64,000 bases of DNA, taken from assembly GCF_014839805.1 (NCBI RefSeq), contig NC_051130.1, positions 1,240,001 to 1,304,000 on the forward strand. The letters run 5' to 3'. Of this stretch, positions 51,801 to 63,254 are shown piece by piece. The notes under the pieces are model-generated. The model saw only the letters and a program-made list of their open reading frames with translations, searched no databases and was not told the origin of the DNA. The position numbers and the translations under genes are program-made. The stretch is from Manduca sexta. Lineage: Eukaryota > Arthropoda > Insecta > Lepidoptera > Sphingidae. Positions within the stretch are counted from its first letter, which is position 1; the number at the start of each line of letters is the position of its first letter.

Positions 51801-52279
51801 CAGCATCCTCGCCTGCATTTCGAATTGTAAAATAGGGCCTAATAACGCAGGTACAATACTACTATTAACATTGTGATTGCATTGGTGAGGATGTCTTTCG
51901 TCTGTCTGACGATACGAAAGCAATGAAACTCTCTTTTTTCAATTATAACAATGCACCTTTGATCTTTGCAGGTACTTACCGCGGTGAAGGTGCTGGTGCC
52001 GGCGGCGCTGGCGGCTACTCCGGTGCTGGAGGATACTCTGGAGGCGCTGGTGGTGCCGGAGGCTTCGGTGCTGGAGGTGCTGGTCGCGCTGGAGGCGCTG
52101 GAGGCTCCGGCGCCGGCGGTGCTAGTCGCGCTGGAGGCGCTGGAGGCTTGGCGCCGGCGGTGCTGGTGGAGCTGGAGAGCGCCGGCAGTTTCAACGCTAG
52201 CGCCGGTGGTTCCCCCAACGCCGGCGGCCGCGGCTCCGGCTCCGGCAACTTCAACGCCCAGACCGGCTACCAGTACTAG
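45880..52279 (+). pseudogene. Second copy of the RR-1 cuticle gene, broken and lacking exon 1
   Basis: Exon 2 spans 45880-46538 and exon 3 51972-52279; their splice sites match those of the minus-strand gene. Exon 2 is disrupted: one base is missing in the signal peptide coding part near 45889, another near 46000 in the Gly-rich block, and extra bases near 46175 and 46288 create stops such as TAG in GGC-TAG-CAG. From 46334 the frame is open and encodes exactly the same RR-1 region as the intact gene, with only silent changes seen. Exon 3 has a segment read in another frame, restored before the end, and lacks 54 bp. No exon 1 is present. This is either a decaying duplicate or an uncorrected allele of the intact gene; the concentration of errors in GC-rich repeats fits the latter. 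Confidence 0.8.
46539..51971 (+). other. Intron 2 equivalent of the second cuticle copy
   Basis: It mirrors 24597-30189 over its whole length, including the 91-bp tandem duplication at 47828-48015 and the tRNA-like relic at 50168-50222. No arm-specific insertion is seen in it. Confidence 0.8.
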
Positions 52280-53143
52280 ACGACCACTCGCGACCTTGGA
52301 GCGCGTGATGATGACTGCCAAATTATGTGATAAATTAATTACTTTCGGACGCGATCTAAACTACTTCCCGGCGTTGGTAAAGTTGGCCATGCGTGCAGTC
52401 GCGCGACCTTGTCACCGTGGTGTCTCGTTTCAAATTCATTATTTATTGCCATCTTTGTTCCCCCTCGACCCCCTCCCCCGCCCCGCCCCCTCTCTCGTCA
52501 TCAGCTCGCCTCGATCGATCCCGCACTGTTTCTGCTCTGTTCCTTGTCAAAACGTTTGTATAGATCTTCACATTTCATTTGTGATCTCAAAACTTATTCT
52601 AAAATTTCATCTTTCTTCGTGTTAATAATAGTTGTTAAGTTCTTGTATACAGCAATACAAATGGACAGTAGTAGTGATGTAAGGAAGTTAATGAAAAATG
52701 TATAAAAAAATGTATGATTAGTTTTAAGGATTGTAAATACGAGATGACTCAACGAATATACGACTTAAAGCAAACACACTGGCTTTTATTTATATAAACA
52801 TTATTATCAATTTATTGATCATAAAAAAATAAGAAAGGATTATTTAAACATTAAAATGGCGTTAGAAAATAACTGCAAATATACATAATTCACATAATAC
52901 AAAACTAATATTCACTTAAATATTTGCACTACCCTGAGCCAAAAATAAAACCTGACCTATAATCTCAAAAAAATATAGAACGTACAGTTGTAGAAGCTGG
53001 ACTCGCACATTTATGAGAAGATAGAACATACTGAGCATACCGCAGTAGTGAGCCACTAGCACGTGCGAGTGAGTTAGTGACTCGCATTTCAATTACTTTA
53101 CGACACCTGCCTTCGATCACTTTATCTATAAAACCTACAATAA

Positions 53144-53171
53144 ATATACAACCATAGCTATGGTTGTATAT
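53144..53171. repeat. 28-bp palindrome, arm B copy
   Basis: It is identical to 22916-22943. It lies about 190 bp from the Helitron insertion point. Confidence 0.8.
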
Positions 53172-53364
53172 GAAACAAACCAGCTGGCTTTATTTGGACT
53201 TGGCTTTATATTTTGGACTAAGGTAAGTTACTAAAGGGTGCTATCAACTTTAAAAAAGCTCGTGTAATAACATGACTGACTGATTTGTTGCAGAACATAA
53301 TATTTGTAATTTAATATAAATTTTATTATATTGTCATTTTTTTTTGCTATGAGTTTATATTTTA

Positions 53365-55065
53365 CTAGCTTTTGCCCGCGGCTCCGCCCGCGTTATAAAG
53401 TTTTTCAGGCTAAAGTTTTACGTTATAAAAATAGTAGTTTCCCGGGAGCCTATGTTCTTCGCAGGGTCTAACACTGTCTCCATACCAAATTTCATCTTAA
53501 TACGTTGGGTAGTTTTTGAGTTTAACACGTTCAGGCAAACAGATACAGCGGAGGGCTTTGTTTTATAATATATTTTTTAGAACTTTTTAAGAGGAACAAT
53601 CCCGTCATACATCATTGTTGCATAACTTTAACCGTTTACGCAGCGCACGCAACGGAAGTTCTCAAAACTAATAAATTGTTCCCGTTTTTCAACATGTTTC
53701 ATTACTGCTCCGTTCCTATTGGTCATAGCGTGATGATATATAACTTAGAGCACTCCACAAACAAAGGGCTATTCAACACAAAAAATTTCTGTTCGAATCG
53801 GTAGTTCCTGAGATTAGCCATTACTGCTCCGCTCCCATTGGGTATAGCGTGATGATATATAGCCTATAGTACTCCACGAACAAAGGGCTATCCAACGCAA
53901 AAAGAATTTTTCAGTTTGGACCGGTAGTTCCTGAGATTAGCCATTACTGCTCCGCTCCTATTGGGTATAGCGTGATGATATATAGCCTATAGCACTCCAC
54001 TAACAAAGGGCTATCTAACGCAAAAATATTTTTCAGTTTGGACCGGTAGTTCCTGAGATTAGCCATGACTGCTCCGCTCCTATTGGGTATAGCGTGATGA
54101 TATATAGCCTATAGCACTCCACGAACAAAGGGCTATCCAACGCAAAAAGAACTTTTCAGTTTGGACCGGTAGTTCCTGAGATTAGCGCGTCCAAACAAAC
54201 AAACAAACAAACAAACTCTTCAGCTTTATATAATAGTATAGATTTTTAGAACTTTTTAAGGGGAATAATCCCGTCATACATCATTGTTGCATAACTTTAA
54301 CCGTTTACGCAGCGCACGCAACGGAAGCTCTCAAAACTAATTTTTCCCCGTTTTTGCAACATGTTTCATTACTGCTCCGCTCCGATTGGTCATAGCGTGA
54401 TGATATATAGCCTATAGCACTCCAGGAACAAAGTGCTATCCAACACAAAAATATTTTTTTCAGTTCGATCTGATAGTTCCTGAGATTAGCCATTACTGCT
54501 CCGCTCCTATTGGTCATAGCGTGACGATATATACCCCATAGTACTCCACGAATAAAGAACTATCCAACACAAAAAGATTTTTCAGTTCGAACCGGTAGTT
54601 CCTGAGATTATCCATTACTGCTCCGCTCCTATTGGTCATAGCGTGATGATATATAGCCTATAGCACTACATTAATAAAGAGCTATCCAACACGAAAAGAA
54701 TTTTTCAGTTCGAACCGGTAGTTCCTGAGATTAGTCATTACTGCTCCTCTCCTATTTGGTCATAGCGTGATGATATATAGCCTATAGCACTCCACGAACA
54801 AAGGGCTATCCTACAAAAAAGAATTTTTCAGTTTGGACCGGTAGTTCCTGAGATTAGCCATTACTGCCCCGCTCCCATTGGGTATAGCGTGATGATATAT
54901 AGCCTATAGCACTCCACGAACAAAGGGCTATCCAACGCAAAAAGAATTTTTCAATTTGGACTGGTAGTTCCTGAGATTAGCGCGTTCAAACAAACAAACA
55001 AACAAACAAACAAACAAACAAACAAACAAACAAACAAACTCTTCAGCTTTATATAATAGTATAGA
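53365..55065 (-). mobile_element. 1.7-kb non-autonomous Helitron with amplified internal units
   Basis: On the minus strand it begins TCTATACTATTATATAAAG and ends with the hairpin CGCGG-GCGGAG-CCGCG, then GCAAAAGCTAG. It sits between A and T; arm A at about 22727-22731 carries the uninterrupted site. Inside are nine units of about 121-123 bp in two blocks (four at 53700-54180, five at 54365-54975). A second copy of the 5' end at about 54195-54242 separates the blocks, so the element has two heads and one tail. An AAAC-repeat run lies at 54988-55039. No protein is encoded. The relative at 1042-1571 has a single unit. Confidence 0.87.
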
Positions 55066-55234
55066 TGTGAATCGAGCTACGAATACAAAGAATCATACGA
55101 TAGAAAATGGAACCAACTCTCAGTTTAGTAACTCATATTAAACCATCAAAACAGACCGCTTTAGATACAACATCGTACTACTAGTAATATTTCAGGTGAT
55201 ATTATCATACCTTTTATAAACAATCAAAATAACA

Positions 55235-55480
55235 TACATCACGCATTTATCCCTGAACGGGTATGCAGAGGCGCAACCAGGACAACCATTCTTCGCTAAG
55301 TGTGTTCCGGCCTATGACGTGATAGGGGGCGAGCCTATCGCAATATCGACCACCAATTCCAGACTCCGGGCTGATACTGAGCAGAAAAACCCAAATCACC
55401 TTGCCCGACCCAGGACTCAAACCCAGGACCTCAAAGCACTGCCTTACCGCGCTAGCAGTACAATTACGCCACCGAGGCCG
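55235..55480 (-). mobile_element. tRNA-derived SINE, second family, complete
   Basis: On the minus strand it has the head 'cggcctcggtggcgtaattg', box-B-like 'gggtttgagtcct', the body with 'gataggctcgccccc' and the tail 'ataaatgcgtgatgta'. It is the intact partner of 22415-22558. Confidence 0.82.
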
Positions 55481-56431
55481 ACCATAGCTTGCACAATTTT
55501 AATTTAATCATAAATGTATCAAAATCATAAATATCAATAGAACATGCGAGATGTATAAGATTGGATTTCTCTACTCGCCGAACTGTACAATACTAATTGC
55601 TCTGATGACTCACCCGTTTCGTGAAGGGTCGAACATATTTATTGACTATATCGCTTTAATGTAAATAAATAGTCATGAACCGAAACGTCTAGGATAGTCC
55701 GCATAAATTAAACTATTGAAAGTAGGTCTGTTATCGTAACAGCCTTGTCTGATCCTACCTACAACCTTTGCTCGGAACCCCAGATACATTTCACTAAAAT
55801 CAATAAGTGTAGATGTATGATGTGCTACACGAAATAAATATTATATTCACAATCGTGAATTGAGTGATGACGCTAAATATAACTTTTATCGTTTAAAGAT
55901 GGATAAAAGGTGTTATATTATAACTAGCTCCAATAATAACGATAAAATTAAATACAAAATATTCTAAGCTGTTACAACATGCGTTGAAAGAATGTCACAC
56001 CAATAGTTATCGAGTTATTTGCGATTCAAATTACTTATATTTGGATAAACTGTATCTATATAATATTTGAAGTAAATCAGAAACATTTATAAATTAAAAA
56101 ACGTCGCCAATACCAGTCAACCCGCTAAAGATCTCCCAATACCTTCCCATTACCAATTTGTTTCTGAGTGACTAACTACTAATCGCAGTCACTTTTTATT
56201 AAAGATTCTAACCACGTCTCAACGCGGTGGTCGCAAAGCCTATGCATTGCCGACACATCTAGATGCATTAATGTAATGGAAAACAGACATTAAATCATTA
56301 ATGTACTATTCAGTGGGCAGACTATTATTTATAATTAACATTTACCTGCGTCCCTGCCTGCGTGAAAAAGAAATCCGGAATAAATATTTGTTTTATTGTA
56401 TACGAGAGAGGTTGAAAAAGTGAAATTTGAT

Positions 56432-56703
56432 ATTGAAATTAAACTAATTTTCGGATTCTATCGCGGTTAGTATTTTATTTCTCTCCCGACGTTTCGAAGA
56501 CTTTGCAGCCTTCATGGTCACGGGGGGACTGAGGTGTTGTTCATCCGCAAAGTCAAAGTTACAATATCTACCTACATTTTACAATTATACAACTTTTTAA
56601 AAAAAAATTGCTGTTGGTGGTCCGATCTGCGCAGAATGAGCTCACAGTGTCTTGAAGTTTAATACTAACCGCGATAGAATCCGAAAATTAGTTTAATTTC
56701 AAT
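56432..56703. mobile_element. MITE-like element, arm B copy
   Basis: The ends are inverted repeats as in 21264-21529. The interior has about 10 additional bases ('tgagctca' region near 56640). Shared position in both arms shows that the insertion is older than their split. Confidence 0.75.
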
Positions 56704-57683
56704 GTCTAACATTCGCGTAAACATAAGAAATCATTGTGAAATTTGATGTTACGTAACTTTCATTTCTATAAAATCAGGCCTCAATAGAAGCAGAATAAGT
56801 ATTCTTTTTATAAAAAGAATGTTTCTCTTTTAAAAAAAGAACAAGGCAAAGTGATTCCACTATACTTGATAGTGAGGGGAGTAGGGTTCAAATTGAGTAT
56901 CAAGACTGACGAGTGATATCTATTGCTCGCTATTCGACACAATTATGCCGGCCTGTTTTCAAATTCACTCGCTTAAGAGTAAGTATTACTGTAGAGACCC
57001 AGGATGTTAAATAATAAGCTCTGTGTGGTATTGACTTGCGTTCATTATTCTGCAACATTGCATGTAAACTCTCAGTAAAATTACATCGCCGATTTGATTT
57101 GATGCGTGTCAGTTCATAGCCTACTATTAGACCAATAAGGCATCTAATAGAGTAAATGGTGAACAATTAAGTCGGAATTCAGGGCCCGAGGTCCGAAAAA
57201 GCCCCGTGAGGCAAGCATCGTCGGATCACGCAACTTGCGGCTAGTTTTTGTCGACGTCGAGTTAAGTCAATGTGGCGTCTCATTATACATGCTTGTCGCA
57301 ACAAATGTTTGTAAACCTATATCGATATTTGATCAAATAATTCTACGCTAGGGTAATATAGTTATTTTTGTACTGCTACGGCGATATGATCCCATTGCAC
57401 CAGATGGTAAGTGGAAGTGTCCACTGACGAGAGACGATTACCCCTCGGTAGACACAATTTTGCCGGCCTGTTTGGCACTGTATATATAAGGATAATTTAG
57501 GAACGCGACACGTTTTCTTACGTTGTTAAATATGTTTGTGCATGAATCCTTGATGGATCCTCAGGAGGCGGATTGCTAGTATTATCATTCGCTCGCTGAC
57601 ATTGTGGACTGACTTTCTTTCATGTTAAGGGATTCAAAGGATGATTGCGCATGTTGCACTTGTTTAGATATCAGTGATAATAC

Positions 57684-58005
57684 ATAATAATAATATCAGC
57701 CCTGTATTATATACTGTCCCATTGCTGGACACGGGCCTCATCTACTACTAAGAGGGATTAGGCCTTAGTCCGCCACGTTAGCCTAGTGCAGATTGATAGA
57801 CTTTACACACCCTTAGAATTCCTATAGAGAACTTCTCAGGTATACAGGTTCCCTCACGATATTTTCCTTCACCGTTAAAGCAAACGATAATTTACAGAAG
57901 AATACAGACATATTATTAGAAAAGTCAGATGTGTGCCTTTGGGTTTTGAACCCGCGAACACTCGTCTTGACAGTCCGTTCCACATCCAAGTAGGCTACGG
58001 CCGCT
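57684..58005 (-). mobile_element. tRNA-derived SINE with ATT tail, arm B copy
   Basis: It mirrors 19976-20297. The ATT tail appears as AAT repeats at the low-coordinate end and the tRNA-like head ends at about 58005. Confidence 0.8.
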
Positions 58006-58149
58006 TTTAATAATATGATATAAGGTATATAAAAATTGACAATACGAGTGATGAATGAATAATGAATATTTCCAACTCCTCCCTATCTATTTGATTAATT
58101 TCGTTGCGGGATAATGACATATATAAGTTTTCCCTGAGACTCGCCGAGC

Positions 58150-58260
58150 TTCACTGCTCGGTGTCAAAATGCGTGTCACTGCTGACCCTGGCTTACAGGA
58201 GTTATAGTGGTGGGTGTGAGAGCGGGAAAGTCTCTATAAAAAAAATACGAGTGATCACCT
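58150..58260 (+). repeat. Dispersed repeat, arm B copy
   Basis: It mirrors 19735-19850 and shares its motifs with 33835-33965. Confidence 0.6.
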
Positions 58261-60252
58261 GACTAGTCTAATAACCAACAATTCCCTAATCTCATGCCAT
58301 CGTCCTTGCCGACGGGAATGGAAGCATGTCATCATCTGATTAGGTATTACTGCATCTGTGGGCCATGTAGGGCGACCCATCAGACAAAGACTATGACTAT
58401 CAATTTCGCAAATCCACTTACGAATAAACATGCATTCTTAGATAAAATCTGCGGTCAGGGACGTATTGAGGTGAAGTTTTGGAGGGTCTGGTCTATTATA
58501 AATAGGTGATCGTGTTGTGTATTTTAATTGTTTTTTATTTGGTATGTGTGCTTTTTTATGTTAATAACAATGTTTTTATAAGAATTCTATCCTTAATATT
58601 AACAATGACTATATATTATAGCTTTGTAAAAAAAAATAATCTAGATAAAAACTTTCCTTAGATATAATATTTACATTTTATATAACTTTTAATTGTACAT
58701 GCTTTATTCATTTTCTTCTCAATTTTAAAATGAATTTACTTATTTTCTTAAACCAATATCTTTTATTAAGACAGTATACCCCCAACCAAGAAAGTAGGCC
58801 ACCTGAAGCTGGTTACCAAGTTTATTTGATTAACCCATGGCAAATACCTGTCATAATTATTAACCAAATGAAATACTAGTTGCACCTCTGCACACCCCTT
58901 CAGGCATAAAATCGTGAGCTTATGTATGTAAAAACATCAATAGCCGTGTACTAGTTTACCCAACACTCGAGTGTGCAGCGAAGGCTCGCTGTCACTTGAG
59001 AAAACAAGCAACACATTTGTATGGGCTCGTTGAATAGAAACAGTAGAGGGCACTCCTCGTCCTTTGATGTCAATATTATTCGTGATGTTTACTATTAAAA
59101 CAATGCAAGTAAACGGATTTTGTTTTTATTTGTTTAAGATTAAATAAATATTTTTTTGTACTGTGTGGTGTTACTGATGCTTATAAATGGATATTGTAAA
59201 ATTAATTTATTAAACTACTTAAAATATTATATTGTTTAGGAGATGTTCAGTAAAAGAAATATGCTCTTGATTGTTCAATTTTAGAGACTTCCAGGCTTAC
59301 GTCAAATAAGTTGAGATAAAAACACGAGATACTATTAAGGTATATATATTTTTGCTACTTATTGTTTTATTTCAATTAGATTCTGTTAAAAACTATAAGT
59401 ACCAATAACTTTATGAAAAAATATATTCTGAGGCTGAAATTAAATAACGCAAATAACTTTAACTCTAAAACATAAGTAAAGAAATAATTGTAGTCATTTT
59501 CATGCAAACTGCATATATAGACTCCGTAGCGATCACCCGAGTCCGTCCACCAAACAACTAGATCGTCTGCATGATGCACGATTTTGTAATGTTTATGGAA
59601 TGATTTGCCGTCATATTGTGGTCTCGTTCGATGCGGAGCCTAATTACGAGCTGCAATGTGACCTCATTGTTACAATAGAAGCATTTCACGACCGGGGAAG
59701 CGAACTCGCGGCATCGCGTCTCGAATGACATTGGACTTACATATCGTGATCCAAATATCTCATTTTGATCTCAGATAAGTTTGGAAATGTTCGTTAGTTT
59801 TGTATTTCAACAGTTGCATCTATATATGTGCACAGACTGGTTAATGGTTATATTCGATTTATTTAAAAATGTTGCAGTTATCCAATCAATATCTTATTTA
59901 TTTTTTTGTCACTGATAATTATAAGTCGTAATTTAAATATCAACCTAATTATGAATAAAGGTACCAAATAATCTCACGCATAGTTTCGACTTAGTCCAGA
60001 TGACAAGACTTATTAGAAATTAGAATGAGAAAACCTTTCCCGTCAACAGCTAATCCAGCATGTTTTATTTAATAACTAAAAAGGCTATACTCGTTCAAAA
60101 TGATTTCAGTAAAAATAAACTGTAGTATACTACTAAGATAGAACGATACAATGAAATTAAATATGAAATGTGTCACAGTTTGATCCAAATGCTTGCGAGC
60201 CCTCTCAAGGATAGAGCGAAGAGCAACTTTCCCACACTACTGTTACCTTTAT

Positions 60253-60470
60253 ACATATCACGCATTTATCCCCGAAAGGGTCTATGTTGTACACCCAAAG
60301 AAGCACTGGAGGTACTGCTGGGGATACCACCCTTGTACCTTTTCGTCCAACAGGAGGCGACCTCCCCGAAAGGGCATGCAGGGGCGCGACCAGGGCATCC
60401 ATTTTTTGCCAAATGTGTTCCGTCCCGAGATGTAATAGGGGCGAGCCTATTACCATATCTGGCACCATTA
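60253..60470 (-). mobile_element. SINE, second family, interrupted by an 82-bp insert
   Basis: The tail with 'tatcacgcatttat' is at 60257-60270, and the body resumes at 60375 with 'catgcaggggcgcgaccagg' and runs to about 60470, where the head is lost. The interruption is listed separately. Confidence 0.75.
60281..60362 (+). mobile_element. 82-bp retrotransposon remnant with 12-bp target duplication
   Basis: The insert is flanked by tccccgaaaggg at 60269-60280 and 60363-60374. Its first 45 bases match the 5' end of the R1-like element of arm A (60325 pairs with 17658); the rest, ending 'caacaggaggcgacc', is not seen in arm A and would be the element's 3' end. It is thus an internally deleted copy or a collapsed assembly of the same insertion. 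Confidence 0.75.
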
Positions 60471-62754
60471 CAATTAGAACGAAATTAATAATTTTACTTA
60501 TTTGTCATAGATCACAATACAAAAAATAATTTGGTGTTGAGATAAAACTCACTGCTATTTGATATAGTTAATTGGAACTGGTGTGCTTTTTAACATGTTT
60601 TGTTCATAAAAATGCAGTATAATGGAAGTATGTGAAGGTCTAGATGGTTTCAATGGTTTCTGTAGTAGAATTTACACACTGCCAAGGAATGTATCTATTG
60701 ACGTACAACGAACTTTTTGTAGTAGAAATAATTCTTGGGAAATAGGGAATATAAGGTTCCGGTCTACTGGTTTCCATAGCTTTTATAAACGCATCGACAA
60801 ATCTACTTCACGGTTTAATTAGTGTTATTTTAGTATATTTCCCATCAATTACAATATTGCATCATGGAATAGAATCAGCACGACGAATCCCTAGTTTACA
60901 TGCCCTTGGACTGATTGCTATCAGCTGTATGTTTAATTGAACTTGTAATTGCGAGACCTCGTGAAGAGAGTTCCGTATATCTAAACAAACCGCCGTCGAA
61001 TCACGAGTCTTTGAAGCCTGATGTGAGCTAGTGACATGACGGAACCTCATTACAACACTCATCACAAACAATACTACTGTAATGTTTGTAATAGTCTTGA
61101 TTTGGGCACACATTTTGGATTGTAATCTAGATTAGGTACTAACCCTACCTACAGTCTTTATTATATGTTTTGATTGTATTCTATGCGTGTCTTAAATAAT
61201 AAAAAAAAAACACTGTAGTAAAAATTGTAAAACCTACTATACCACTGATCCTAGAGGATATTATAATATATAGAAAACCCACAGAAGTGTATTGCGATAC
61301 GGGACCAGAATGCTTACATCAAGTTTCGAACAGGATTATATACTTAAATGTGTCAAGTGGCGAGGGTTTCTTATCTCTCTTCAACTAATAATACTATCTG
61401 GTCGTCACTCTACTAAAATTACCTGAAATAGAGTGCGGTTAAAAAATAATTATATTAAAGATATTCGTTAGAAATAAACTTAAAAACCCCAATAGAATAG
61501 CTTTGGGTGGCATTTGGATGGACTCAGTATATCTGTATGCCTTTCATTCAAACTATTGAGAAGTTAAATTTCAATACATACAAACAATATTTTATGTATA
61601 TTTTGATCTTGATATAAAATGATTTTTTTAACGTAATAATATATCACTTTACATACAGAACCATATACGTATTTAGTACCAATGTAATAGGAATCTACAA
61701 TATACTATCACTAGATTCAAAATATATCGAGCATTGCCCAAATCAACCGGATTCAGCTTCTACGTGACCTCTTGATCTCCAAATCAAAAAGGCATCTAAT
61801 TATGAAATGTAATTACTTGTAATAAAGTTCCGTCTCACGCAGAACATCTGTTCATGATTTGGTAAAATGAAAAAACTGCTTAATTGATTCTCATCACGTT
61901 TTAATTAAAGCAGGAATCGTAACGAGCTACGTGATGTCATGATTGCGCGCGAAAAAATGTGTCTCGTACAAAAACTGATGTCTCGAAGCGGATGCTGCTG
62001 AGCGACAGCAGGCAGATAAATTATCTAAGAAGCCTAATCCCAATCCGATAATTTGTGCGAATTCCGTGAAGAAGCTCTACATTGAACAAAGATGTGCCTT
62101 ACACATTGAATTATATTAATCTCGTAGCTTGAAGGGATTTTGAAGGGAAGGGATTATGAAGCTAAATTGACGTTAATCACCTTACAAAATCTATAAAGTA
62201 ATCGTGTAAGGAAAACCCGCACAAAGAAATTTGAAAATCGACTTCAATATGCTCTAACTAACAGGAAAAGGGGAAGAAATAAACACAATTATAGGTGTAT
62301 TAGACTTTTAACCAATTTAACCTGCTCCATTAGAAGTTGGGTAATTAGTATGCACTAAAGATTATATCGTCTAAACGATGCTTTTATTACGAGATAATAC
62401 TATTGTACAATTGTAAGCGCCTGCAATAAGGCTCTACCCAAAGTGTTCGTGAATGGACATGGATCGCACACGCGCTTTGCAGGCGCAAGCCATGCCATAT
62501 GTAATTGTCACTTAGGATATAGTTTGAACCCGACTCGGATGTGAAACACATTCCGGGGTTGCCCGGAGTATATCCTGTAAAAAATGACGCCTTTTGGGGA
62601 AATCTAATTGAAAAAAATAATTAAAAAGTGCCTTTTAAATATACTCACAAAACGCATATACTAAACCAAAAAAATAAAATAATACTGATGAACATAACCG
62701 AGTATATATAATATGTATGTTTCTTATGATATTGTAACAGAATATTCGTTTATG
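60471..62754. other. Non-coding DNA with no arm A counterpart in view
   Basis: No gene, repeat or RNA is recognised. It should correspond to sequence lying beyond the retrotransposon in arm A, which is hidden by the gap at 15393-15892. I see no match to the end of contig 1. Confidence 0.5.
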
Positions 62755-63254
62755 NNNNNNNNNNNNNNNNNNNNNNNNNNNNNNNNNNNNNNNNNNNNNN
62801 NNNNNNNNNNNNNNNNNNNNNNNNNNNNNNNNNNNNNNNNNNNNNNNNNNNNNNNNNNNNNNNNNNNNNNNNNNNNNNNNNNNNNNNNNNNNNNNNNNNN
62901 NNNNNNNNNNNNNNNNNNNNNNNNNNNNNNNNNNNNNNNNNNNNNNNNNNNNNNNNNNNNNNNNNNNNNNNNNNNNNNNNNNNNNNNNNNNNNNNNNNNN
63001 NNNNNNNNNNNNNNNNNNNNNNNNNNNNNNNNNNNNNNNNNNNNNNNNNNNNNNNNNNNNNNNNNNNNNNNNNNNNNNNNNNNNNNNNNNNNNNNNNNNN
63101 NNNNNNNNNNNNNNNNNNNNNNNNNNNNNNNNNNNNNNNNNNNNNNNNNNNNNNNNNNNNNNNNNNNNNNNNNNNNNNNNNNNNNNNNNNNNNNNNNNNN
63201 NNNNNNNNNNNNNNNNNNNNNNNNNNNNNNNNNNNNNNNNNNNNNNNNNNNNNN
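62755..63254. other. Assembly gap of 500 N
   Basis: A placeholder gap of exactly 500 N. A 206-codon frame across it is an artefact of translating N. Confidence 0.98.

Larger units (their letters stand above)
44915..60325 (-). repeat. Arm B of the large inverted repeat
   Basis: This is the reverse complement of 17658-31840. Gene content and shared insertions (SINE at 57684, MITE at 56432, 91-bp tandem duplication, 28-bp palindrome) are in mirror order. Arm-specific features are the Helitron at 53365-55065, a complete SINE head at 55380-55480, absence of the 408-bp element, and small indels in the cuticle exons. Confidence 0.93.

Noticed and set aside
53690..54990. CRISPR-like array of regular units
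   Set aside because: The units of about 121 bp are contiguous with no unique spacers, in a eukaryotic Helitron; they are a minisatellite.
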